This document shows, in pieces, positions 1 through 5,601 of a DNA stretch of 5,601 bases. Position 1 is the first letter of the stretch; each line of letters opens with the position of its first letter. A program made the translations under genes and the position numbers. The notes below the pieces were generated by a model. It saw nothing but the letters and a program-made list of their open reading frames with translations, ran no database searches and was not told the DNA's origin. This stretch comes from Actinobacteria bacterium UBA3028 (GTDB lineage: Bacteria > Actinomycetota > Actinomycetes > Nanopelagicales > Nanopelagicaceae). The stretch lies in contig DFDL01000088.1 of assembly GCA_002367715.1 (NCBI GenBank), forward strand, positions 1 through 5,601, written 5' to 3'.

Positions 1-189
1 GCACTCATCGAGGTATACGAGAAGGTAAGGGCCAATAGTGGAGGGGTCGGCGCGGCACTCTTAATTGGTAATACCTGTGATGGATGTCGACTGGCTATAA
101 ATGCAGTCGAGATGGAGCGAATTAAATCCCTCGAGTCCGATGAGGTACTTCGCTGCGAGGAATGTCGAAGAATTTTGGTGCGAATCTAA
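1..189 (+). CDS. C4-type zinc-ribbon protein, C-terminal part (5' end outside the window)
   Basis: The frame is open from the first base and ends at TAA 187-189, giving the last 62 residues of a protein. Two CxxC pairs (CDGC at partial residues 26-29 and CEEC at 52-55) are spaced like the C-terminal zinc ribbon of the zf-RING_7 / DUF164 family. Full members are about 240 residues and carry a long coiled coil before the ribbon; that part is missing here because of the window edge. A nucleic-acid or scaffold role is often supposed for the family, but the function is not established. Its stop codon touches the ATG of the next gene (TAA|ATG), which implies one transcript and probable translational coupling. 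The same neighbour pair is known from mycobacteria (Rv2229c beside Rv2228c), which supports the call. Confidence 0.85.
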   Translation, partial: ALIEVYEKVRANSGGVGAALLIGNTCDGCRLAINAVEMERIKSLESDEVLRCEECRRILVRI

Positions 190-1269
190 ATGGCTCGTTC
201 ATTCATTATTTCGGCCGATGGCGGCTCTAGGGGTAATCCTGGTCCTGCGGCATATGGCGCAGTTGTTAGCGAGAATGGCAAAATTCTCCATGAACTCTTC
301 GAGACAATTGGTGTTGCGACTAATAATGTCGCCGAATACAACGGATTGCTTGCTGCGCTTAGAAAAGTAAATGAAATTGATCCAGCTGCCCAGGTAGAAG
401 CAAGGTTAGATTCAAAGTTGGTTGTTGAACAGATGTCTGGGCGTTGGCAGATTAAGCACCCAGATATGCGCGAGCTCGCAAAAGCGGCGCAAGATGCTCA
501 CCCGCACGATTTAGTTAGTTATAAGTGGATACCACGAGATGAGAACTCTCATGCAGATCGGCTGGCAAATAAGGCGCTAGATGGGGATGTAAGTACCGAT
601 GAGCCGCTGCAGAAAAACTTTTTAACCGAGCGTTTGGTATCTGGCGAGCGACCAACGACAGTTTATTTTGTTAGACATGGTGAGACGATCTTGACTCCGG
701 AGCGCAGATTTTCTGGGGGAGATGGATCAGACCCGGAGTTAAGTGGCGAAGGGATTTCACAGGCACAGGCAGTTGCTAAAGAACTAGCTGCGAGAAAAGC
801 TGATTTAATTGTGGCATCACCTATGGTTCGGACCAGACAGACGGCAGAGGCAATTAGCAAGGCAACTGGTTTAAAAATTTCATTTGATGAATCTTGGCGA
901 GAGGCAGCTTTTGGCCAATGGGATGGGCTGACAATCGCAAACGTAAAAGAGCTTTATTCAAATGAGTGGCAATCTTGGGTTTCAAGTACCAGCGCAGTTG
1001 CCGGAACTTCGGGTGAGTCATATGAAGATGTTGCCGCTAGATCCGAGTTGGCTCTGACTAATTTAGTTTTAGAACATCCCGGCAAGACAATAATCGTTGT
1101 TACCCATAACTATGTGATCAGGACAATCGCGGCAACTGTTCTGGGTGCGCCACTTGAGAGCGTCTATCACCTTGATGTTCTGCCTTGCAGTATTACGACT
1201 GTAAATACGTGGGCTTCAGATGGCCTGCGGGCACTTAGAGGCTTGAGTGAGCGAAGCCATCTAACGTAG
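190..1269 (+). CDS. bifunctional RNase HI / histidine phosphatase (alpha-ribazole phosphatase-like) fusion
   Basis: A 359-residue two-domain cytoplasmic enzyme. Residues 1-131 form an RNase HI domain, which cuts the RNA strand of RNA:DNA hybrids. The four metal-binding acids are visible: D10 (in ADGGSRGNPG), E49 (NNVAEYN), D74 (LDSK) and D123 (SHADRLAN). It appears to lack the basic protrusion of the E. coli enzyme, as many actinobacterial forms do. Residues 157-350 form a histidine-phosphatase domain: RHGE at 162-165 with nucleophile H163, R214 in the SPMVRTRQT segment, acid E238 (WREAAFGQWDG) and the second histidine H306 (VVTHN). The M. tuberculosis homologue Rv2228c is reported to have RNase H and alpha-ribazole phosphatase activity, the latter a late cobalamin step. 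That the phosphatase half does this here is inference, since the superfamily is broad. The ATG abuts the upstream stop and no strong ribosome binding site is seen, so coupling is likely. All key residues are present in both halves. Confidence 0.93.
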   Translation: MARSFIISADGGSRGNPGPAAYGAVVSENGKILHELFETIGVATNNVAEYNGLLAALRKVNEIDPAAQVEARLDSKLVVEQMSGRWQIKHPDMRELAKAAQDAHPHDLVSYKWIPRDENSHADRLANKALDGDVSTDEPLQKNFLTERLVSGERPTTVYFVRHGETILTPERRFSGGDGSDPELSGEGISQAQAVAKELAARKADLIVASPMVRTRQTAEAISKATGLKISFDESWREAAFGQWDGLTIANVKELYSNEWQSWVSSTSAVAGTSGESYEDVAARSELALTNLVLEHPGKTIIVVTHNYVIRTIAATVLGAPLESVYHLDVLPCSITTVNTWASDGLRALRGLSERSHLT

Positions 1270-1293
1270 TTTTTCACCCTTCCTGCATCACCT

Positions 1294-1317
1294 AATCCTT
1301 AAAGCCGCCTTAGGATT
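1294..1317 (+). promoter_or_regulatory. small intergenic stem-loop ahead of the transporter genes
   Basis: AATCCT (1294-1299) pairs perfectly with AGGATT (1312-1317). The stem extends inward by two A-T pairs if T1300 is bulged, giving about 8 bp around the loop AGCCGCC. It lies in the 67-bp gap between the RNase H fusion gene and the first permease gene. No T-run follows (CTTGTAAAG), so it is not a convincing intrinsic terminator. It could be a weak terminator, an operator or chance. No good -35/-10 promoter pair was found in this gap. Confidence 0.3.
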
Positions 1318-1336
1318 CTTGTAAAGAAGCCTGCGG

Positions 1337-2314
1337 ATGAGTAGCGTTTGTGGGATGCAGGCGGCAACGGAGTCAAAAACTGGGCTAATTAGTAGGAGCC
1401 CAAGAGAGTTGGCTTGGCGACGGTTTAGAGCCAACCGAATAGGAATTCCAGCTGCTGTCGCTTCGATGTCAATTGCCGTTGTTGCAATATTTGCACCAGT
1501 CATCGCTTGGGTAATAAATGTAAATCCAAATGATCGCGATGGATCTGCAATCACAGACCGTGGCCAAACAATCGGACGATTCGGTGGAATGAGCTGGGAT
1601 CATCCACTCGGCGTTGAACCTGGAATCGGTTATGACTTACTTGCAAGGCTGATGTACGGAGCAAGAATTTCGTTTATGGTCGCGGTAATTACAACCTTCA
1701 CAACAATCGCAATTGGATTAATGATTGGAATCATCTCTGGTTATTACCGTGGCCGGGTCGATTCGGTCTTTGGACGCCTTACCGATTTCCTACTTGCCTT
1801 TCCCTCATTCTTCATGATCATTGCGTTGAGTGAACCGATGATTGATCGAATCGAGCGATCAGGTATTGCCAGAGGAAATGCGGCGAGAATCTTTTATCTG
1901 ATTGTGATTTTATCTTTCTTCGGATGGACATACTTTTCAAGAATTATTCGCTCCCAAGTTTTATCACTGCGTGAACGTGATTATGTAATCGCAGCGCGGG
2001 CCCTTGGGGCATCTAACCGTAGAATAATTTTTAAAGAGATGTTGCCTAACCTCTGGACACCGGTAATCGTTTACGTCTCATTAGCCCTTCCTGGATATCT
2101 TGCCGCTGAAGCCGTCTTCTCTTACCTGGGCATTGGAGTTCAGCCGCCTGCAGCAACCTGGGGCCTGATAATTGCAGATTCGACTAAATACATTCTAAAT
2201 GAGCCAACTTACTTCTTTATTCCGGCTCTTTCACTAATCTTGGTGGTCCTATCTTTCAATTTATTGGGAGATGCAATCCGAGATGCACTAGATCCAAAAT
2301 CTGAACAGAACTAA
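1337..2314 (+). CDS. ABC importer permease, DppC/OppC-like (peptide/nickel family)
   Basis: A 325-residue inner-membrane channel subunit. Residues 21-36 (SPRELAWRRFRANRIG) match the OppC N-terminal segment just before the first membrane helix (about 37-60). The extracytoplasmic stretch carries DHPLGVEPGIGYD (88-100), followed by LLARLMYGARISF, the DppC-type hallmark entering helix 2 (about 111-134). Further helices lie near 150-166, 185-205, 240-265 and 292-312. The cytoplasmic EAA loop that docks on the ATPase runs about 216-238, with AARALGAS, the conserved G224 and LPN at its end. Length is normal for DppC. ATG 1337 is the first possible ATG, because an in-frame TAA lies at 1322-1324. The binding site is weak (AAGAAG at 1324-1329); ATG 1355 is a poorer alternative. 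Its partner is the DppB-like permease at 4260-5258, separated from it by the binding-protein gene. Substrate unknown. Confidence 0.9.
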   Translation: MSSVCGMQAATESKTGLISRSPRELAWRRFRANRIGIPAAVASMSIAVVAIFAPVIAWVINVNPNDRDGSAITDRGQTIGRFGGMSWDHPLGVEPGIGYDLLARLMYGARISFMVAVITTFTTIAIGLMIGIISGYYRGRVDSVFGRLTDFLLAFPSFFMIIALSEPMIDRIERSGIARGNAARIFYLIVILSFFGWTYFSRIIRSQVLSLRERDYVIAARALGASNRRIIFKEMLPNLWTPVIVYVSLALPGYLAAEAVFSYLGIGVQPPAATWGLIIADSTKYILNEPTYFFIPALSLILVVLSFNLLGDAIRDALDPKSEQN

Positions 2315-2330
2315 AAACCAAAACAATCAG

Positions 2331-2336
2331 AAGGAG
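2331..2336 (+). promoter_or_regulatory. strong ribosome binding site of the substrate-binding protein gene
   Basis: AAGGAG lies 5 bases before ATG 2342, in a 27-bp A-rich gap after the permease stop. It is the best Shine-Dalgarno match to a start codon in the window and fits heavy translation of the binding protein. Confidence 0.75.
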
Positions 2337-2341
2337 AGAAA

Positions 2342-4096
2342 ATGGCTAGAGTAAAAAAATCCACTAGCATGGCAGTAGTTGCGGTTCTAGCAATTGCGGT
2401 TATTGCAACTGGACTCGTAAGAATGAGCAGCAGCGGTACATCAGAGGGTGGAACAATCACTTACCTGACCCACTCTGAGGCTTGGACTCACGCAGATCCA
2501 AACCGTAACTACACAGGACAACACCTTGCTTGGTTCAGTTCATATATGCACCGAACACTCACATCGTATGCACACGCAGAGGGCGCAGACGGTTCTGCCG
2601 TAGTTGCAGATCTAGCTACTGACACCGGTCGCGCATCGAATGATAATAAAACTTGGGAATTCACCCTACGCGATGGCGTTAGCTTCGAAGATGGAACTCC
2701 AATTACATGCGAAGATGTTAAATACGGTGTTTCACGTACCTTCGCTACAGATGTAATCACAGATGGTCCTACATACTCAATTTCTATGTTGGATATTCCT
2801 TCAGCAGATGATGGATCCTCCGTTTACAAGGGTCCTTACACAACCAAGGAGAACGATGTAGCTGCCTACGATAAAGCGGTCACATGTTCTGATGACAACA
2901 AGACAATTACCTTCAATCTAAGTCGCTCAGTTGGAGACTTCAACTACACCGTTACCTACCTATCATTTAGCCCAGTTCCAAAGGCTAAGGACAATGGTGA
3001 TGGATATGACTTAGCACCAGTTTCATCTGGTCCATACAAGATTGAGAAGTACAAGGCTAAGGATGAGATGGTTCTTGTTCGCAATGAGAATTGGAGTAAG
3101 GATTCAGATCCAATTCGCAGCGCCTTCCCAGATCGCATCGTAGTTCGCTTCGGTCTAGCTGAAGAGGTACGCGATCAATTAATTATCAGTGATTCTGACA
3201 AGACATCAATGTCTCTAGATGCAGTATTGCCAACAAACTTGCCTACCGTCTTTGATGACAATGGCGATCCTGTTGCAGCATTCGCAGAGAGAGCGTTAAA
3301 TGTCTACGATCCTTATGTTACTTACACAGCAGTAAACGTTAAGACGGTACCTTGCCTAGATATCCGTAAGGCTATTTACTATGCACGTGACTACGCTGGC
3401 TTAATTCAACTTAGTGGTGGCGCTGCATTTGGTGGAGACCCAGCAGATGGCTCAATCAAGCCATTAATGGGACTTGACTATGCAAAGGTCACTGGACTCG
3501 ATGAGTTCATGCCTGCAGGTAATGCTGATGCAGCAAAGAAGTACATGGCTGCAGCTAAAACAGCTTGCCCAGATGTTCACGCTCGTGCAATAGATCCAAA
3601 CCGCGGTCTAACATTTGACGCTGCAGATAGCGATACAAATAAGAAGAGCGCTGCTATCTGGATTGACTCATTGAAGAAGAATGCAGGGATTACTCTGAAA
3701 TTCAACTTCATTGAGCCAGGAAGTTACTACGCAGTTGTATTGGACCAGACAAAGCAGGGCGATATGTCTCGCGCTGGTTGGGCACCTGACTGGGCAAATG
3801 CTTCAACAGTAATTCCTGAGCTATTTACCGAAACCGGTGGATTCCCAATGTCACAGAACTGGGGAGATCCTGCATACAAGGCATTTAAGACAAAGTCTGA
3901 TGCCGCGCTATCAGAGCCAGATCGTGTAAAGCAAGGAAAGATGTGGGCAGAGCTCAATCAATATGCCATGGATCAGATGTGGATAATTCCAGGCGTATTC
4001 TCTAAGTCACAAGAAATCTGGGGCTCAGGCCTCGGCGGTGTGTACTTCTGGGAGCCACAGGGCGCACCTTCATTTGGTGATATCTACATCAAGTAA
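2342..4096 (+). CDS. ABC importer extracytoplasmic substrate-binding protein, family 5 (DppA/OppA-like)
   Basis: A 584-residue secreted or membrane-held receptor that would deliver substrate to the flanking permeases. The N-terminus has a basic start (R3, K5, K6) and a hydrophobic stretch at about 10-26. The family 5 signature lies at 105-132 (WEFTLRDGVSFEDGTPITCE, then DVKYGVSR). Further typical pieces are SSGPYKIEKY (228-237), VRNENW (246-251), the GWAPDWAN segment (479-486), and WIIPG near residue 550. Length is usual for the family. Two features are odd. There is no lipobox cysteine after the hydrophobic segment, where LVRMSSSG stands in a place that usually reads LxxC in Gram-positive binding proteins. 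There are also four cysteines in the mature part (C123, C182, C338, C409), which could form two disulfides. The start is fixed by AAGGAG 5 bases upstream. Arginine codons are mostly CGC/CGT (16 of 20), unlike the preceding permease gene. Ligand class cannot be inferred. Confidence 0.92.
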   Translation: MARVKKSTSMAVVAVLAIAVIATGLVRMSSSGTSEGGTITYLTHSEAWTHADPNRNYTGQHLAWFSSYMHRTLTSYAHAEGADGSAVVADLATDTGRASNDNKTWEFTLRDGVSFEDGTPITCEDVKYGVSRTFATDVITDGPTYSISMLDIPSADDGSSVYKGPYTTKENDVAAYDKAVTCSDDNKTITFNLSRSVGDFNYTVTYLSFSPVPKAKDNGDGYDLAPVSSGPYKIEKYKAKDEMVLVRNENWSKDSDPIRSAFPDRIVVRFGLAEEVRDQLIISDSDKTSMSLDAVLPTNLPTVFDDNGDPVAAFAERALNVYDPYVTYTAVNVKTVPCLDIRKAIYYARDYAGLIQLSGGAAFGGDPADGSIKPLMGLDYAKVTGLDEFMPAGNADAAKKYMAAAKTACPDVHARAIDPNRGLTFDAADSDTNKKSAAIWIDSLKKNAGITLKFNFIEPGSYYAVVLDQTKQGDMSRAGWAPDWANASTVIPELFTETGGFPMSQNWGDPAYKAFKTKSDAALSEPDRVKQGKMWAELNQYAMDQMWIIPGVFSKSQEIWGSGLGGVYFWEPQGAPSFGDIYIK

Positions 4097-4099
4097 TAA

Positions 4100-4125
4100 A
4101 ACTTTCTAGACTCGTCTAAAAAGTT
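4100..4125 (+). promoter_or_regulatory. stem-loop 1 just after the binding-protein stop codon
   Basis: Bases 4100-4111 (AACTTTCTAGAC) pair with 4114-4125 (GTCTAAAAAGTT) with a single C-A mismatch (4106/4119). With the innermost pair opened, the loop is CTCG (4111-4114). The hairpin begins three bases after the TAA. No T-run follows it, so it looks more like an mRNA 3'-end stabiliser or processing element than a terminator. It sits directly before the larger stem-loop at 4129-4184. Confidence 0.6.
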
Positions 4126-4128
4126 AGA

Positions 4129-4184
4129 TAAGTAGATAGTGGGGGTACGGGAGTGAAATATCTCTTGTATCCCTCATCTATTTA
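4129..4184 (+). promoter_or_regulatory. stem-loop 2, long imperfect hairpin between binding-protein and DppB genes
   Basis: The outer stem TAAGTAGAT (4129-4137) pairs with ATCTATTTA (4176-4184), with one G-U pair. After a 3-base bulge (4138-4140), GGGGGTACGGGAG (4141-4153) pairs with 4162-4175, with three G-U pairs and T4170 bulged. The loop is TGAAATAT (4154-4161). This makes 22 pairs in all. The G-U pairs show that the structure suits RNA transcribed from the + strand better than the opposite strand. Only short T stretches follow, so full rho-independent termination is doubtful; partial termination or protection of the upstream message from 3' decay are the likely roles. A free-energy calculation was not possible here. 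Confidence 0.65.
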
Positions 4185-4240
4185 AGTAATCCCTAACACC
4201 TGTAGGTTTATCGACCACAGTTCGATCAAAAAGATTTTAC

Positions 4241-4247
4241 AAAGGAG
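4241..4247 (+). promoter_or_regulatory. ribosome binding site of the DppB-like permease gene, long spacing
   Basis: AAAGGAG is a good Shine-Dalgarno match but ends 12 bases before ATG 4260, longer than the usual 5-9. GTG 4249 is out of frame and offers no alternative. The long spacing may lower translation of the permease relative to the binding protein. No clear promoter was seen in 4185-4259; there is a short inverted repeat ATCGA/TCGAT at 4210-4226 of uncertain meaning. Confidence 0.55.
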
Positions 4248-4259
4248 AGTGCCTTCTAA

Positions 4260-5258
4260 ATGTTTGCCTATATTTCTAGAAGGCTAGGCGTCTCATTTCT
4301 TATTCTTCTTGCCGCAAGTTTTGCCGTTTATTTAATTTTTGCCTTTCTACCCTATGACCCAGCCGCACTTACTTGTGGCAAGAACTGTAACGACCCTGGC
4401 ATTATTGAGGCGAATCGACGCAGACTTGGCTATGACCTGCCATTCTTCACTCAGTACTTCTTATTCTTAAAAGGTCTATTTTTCGGACGTACATTTGGCG
4501 AAGGCGCTGCTTTAATTAACTGCCCAGCTCCCTCTCTTGGATATTCATTCCAGCAACATGCTTGTGTCACAAACTTAATTGGGGAGGCGCTTCCAGTAAC
4601 TTTCTCACTTGCAATCGGCGCACTAGTTATGTGGCTTACCCTCGGCATTGGACTTGGAATTTTAGCTGCAAGGTTTCGTGGGCGAATAGTTGATCAACTA
4701 AGTACAGTATTTGTACTAATCGGAACTTCACTTCCGACATTTCTAACCGGTTTAATGTTGCTTGTTTTTGTTGTAATCCGTTGGCACTTAATTCCATTCC
4801 CCTCGGGCAACTACACACCATTTTTAGAAAATCCTTTTGAATGGGCACAGATTCTCTTTCTGCCCTGGTTAACTCTTGCATTTGCCTTTGCTGCCCTTTA
4901 CACAAGGTTTGTTCGAAGCGCCGTCATAGATACATCTAATGAAGATTACATCCGTACGGCTAGAGCTAAGGGGCTCTCAGAGGGTGTCATTCTTGGTAAG
5001 CACACACTTCGCGCAGCGCTTGCTCCGATAACCACAATGGCAGGGCTAGATTTTGCAGGTCTACTTGGCGGCGCCATTCTTACTGAATCGGTCTTTAATT
5101 TGCCGGGTTTAGGCAGGTTAGCAATCACTGCAGTTGTGAGAGTAGATCTGCCAATTATTGTCGCAACGACGCTTCTTGCTGCAGCCATTGTTGTAATGAT
5201 GAACTTGTTAGTAGACATCCTCTATGCCTTTATAGATCCCAGGGTTAGGGTCGTATGA
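4260..5258 (+). CDS. ABC importer permease, DppB/OppB-like (peptide/nickel family)
   Basis: A 332-residue inner-membrane subunit that would pair with the DppC-like protein encoded at 1337-2314. The start MFAYISRRLG leads into helix 1 (about 9-30), the usual DppB opening. An extracytoplasmic region follows (about 31-108), including LPYDPAA and the RRRLGYDLPFFTQY segment. Further helices lie at about 110-136, 147-174, 196-215, 257-277 and 299-322. The EAA loop runs 229-256 (DYIRTARAKGLSEG, then a histidine at 248), and ESVFNLPGLGRL (276-287) is the conserved segment after it. The C-terminal LYAFIDPRVR is also typical. Four cysteines (C39, C43, C88, C102) all lie in the predicted extracytoplasmic region, which suggests disulfides. 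Length is normal for the family. Its stop overlaps the next start (ATGA at 5255-5258). A 163-bp gap with two hairpins separates it from the binding-protein gene. Substrate unknown. Confidence 0.92.
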   Translation: MFAYISRRLGVSFLILLAASFAVYLIFAFLPYDPAALTCGKNCNDPGIIEANRRRLGYDLPFFTQYFLFLKGLFFGRTFGEGAALINCPAPSLGYSFQQHACVTNLIGEALPVTFSLAIGALVMWLTLGIGLGILAARFRGRIVDQLSTVFVLIGTSLPTFLTGLMLLVFVVIRWHLIPFPSGNYTPFLENPFEWAQILFLPWLTLAFAFAALYTRFVRSAVIDTSNEDYIRTARAKGLSEGVILGKHTLRAALAPITTMAGLDFAGLLGGAILTESVFNLPGLGRLAITAVVRVDLPIIVATTLLAAAIVVMMNLLVDILYAFIDPRVRVV

Positions 5259-5601
5259 CACTTCTAGAGGTTAAAAATTTAAGCGTTGAATTTCCGACTG
5301 CCGATGGCAGAGTTCATGCAGTTCACGACATATCTTTCGAGGTGAATGCTGGTGAAACCTTGGCGATTGTCGGTGAATCTGGATCTGGCAAGACCGTTAC
5401 AAATTTGGCACTGATGGGGCTAATCCCGCTACGCACAGCAGATATAACCGGATCAGCAAAATTCGAATCTCATGATGGAGTAATTGATTTAATTAAGATT
5501 AATCGAAAAGATTTGCAGAAATATCGGGGCAGAGATGTTGCAATGATCTTTCAAGATCCAATGTCCTCGCTCCATCCGTTCTATTCAATCGGTGATCAGA
5601 T
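5255..5601 (+). CDS. ABC importer ATP-binding protein, DppD/OppD-like, N-terminal part (3' end outside the window)
   Basis: The frame opens at ATG 5255, overlapping the permease stop as ATGA, and stays open to the last base, giving 115 residues. It starts MTLLEVKNLSVEF, as DppD/OppD proteins do. Walker A is GESGSGKT at 40-47, and the Q-loop with its following motif is MIFQDPMSSLHP at 97-108 (Q100). The SSLHP form marks the peptide/nickel ATPase subfamily, where SSLNP is commonest. The ABC signature, Walker B, H-loop and the C-terminal oligopeptide-transporter domain lie beyond the window, so completeness cannot be judged. The protein would hydrolyse ATP on the cytoplasmic face and couple to the EAA loops of both permeases. 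The 4-base overlap implies translational coupling with the DppB-like gene. A second ATPase (DppF-like) may follow or be fused. Confidence 0.92.
   Translation, partial: MTLLEVKNLSVEFPTADGRVHAVHDISFEVNAGETLAIVGESGSGKTVTNLALMGLIPLRTADITGSAKFESHDGVIDLIKINRKDLQKYRGRDVAMIFQDPMSSLHPFYSIGDQ

Noticed and set aside
101..370. Plus-strand frame of 89 codons overlapping the zinc-ribbon and RNase H genes.
   Set aside because: It is out of frame with two genes that have clear family motifs, and its own translation shows no known pattern.
1218..1274. Possible terminator of the RNase H/phosphatase gene: AGATGGC (1218-1224) complementary to GCCATCT (1256-1262), with T-run 1270-1274 after the stop codon.
   Set aside because: The loop would be 31 bases and the T-run starts seven bases after the stem, so it does not have the compact form of an intrinsic terminator.
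1243..1316. Candidate promoters for the transporter genes: TTGAGT (1243) with TAGTTT (1267), and TAGGAT (1311) as a -10 box.
   Set aside because: The first has a poor -10 match and the second has no recognisable -35 box at a suitable distance. The promoter could not be placed.
1288..1554. Open frame on the minus strand over the start of the DppC-like gene, and similar minus-strand frames at 663-860, 2509-2760, 2956-3138, 3727-3957, 4451-4648, 4636-4905 and 4946-5218.
   Set aside because: Each lies largely or wholly opposite a well-supported coding region, and the translations show no recognisable domain. They are antisense shadows.
4129..4184. Reading the large hairpin as a mobile-element end or repeat unit.
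   Set aside because: No flanking direct repeats, no transposase remnant and no second copy in the window; the G-U pairs fit an RNA structure better than a DNA inverted repeat.
1293..4196. Similar decamers TAATCCTTAA (1293-1302) and TAATCCCTAA (4187-4196) upstream of both permease genes.
   Set aside because: One mismatch over ten AT-rich bases, at different distances from the start codons; chance is a sufficient explanation without further copies.

Overview
The window reads as ordinary chromosomal DNA from a low-to-mid GC actinobacterium. The main clue is the 359-residue fusion of an RNase HI domain with a histidine-phosphatase domain, directly preceded by a C4 zinc-ribbon protein. This arrangement is typical of Actinobacteria (compare Rv2229c-Rv2228c of Mycobacterium tuberculosis). 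By eye the base composition is clearly below that of classical high-GC actinobacteria, so a streamlined aquatic lineage such as freshwater acI / Nanopelagicales would fit. That placement is inference and was not tested by any search.

Layout: every gene is on the + strand. Positions 1-1269 hold the 3' end of the zinc-ribbon gene and, butted against its stop codon, the RNase H / phosphatase gene. A 67-bp gap with a small hairpin follows. From 1337 to the window end there is a peptide/nickel-type (Dpp/Opp) ABC importer: a DppC-like permease (1337-2314), an extracytoplasmic substrate-binding protein of family 5 (2342-4096), a DppB-like permease (4260-5258) and the first 115 residues of a DppD/OppD-like ATPase (5255 onward, cut by the window end). 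The last two genes overlap by an ATGA.

The binding protein would capture a substrate outside the membrane and deliver it to the DppB/DppC channel, which the ATPase drives. The substrate (peptide, nickel, sugar or other) cannot be read from the sequence. A second ATPase of the DppF type would be expected just beyond the window.

No mobile element, CRISPR array, tRNA or rRNA was seen, and no obviously new system. The points most worth a second look are two back-to-back stem-loops in the 163-bp gap after the binding-protein gene, a binding protein whose signal sequence has no lipobox cysteine, the order C-A-B-D with the binding-protein gene between the two permease genes, distinctive codon use in the binding-protein gene, and cysteine pairs in the extracytoplasmic parts of the binding protein and DppB.
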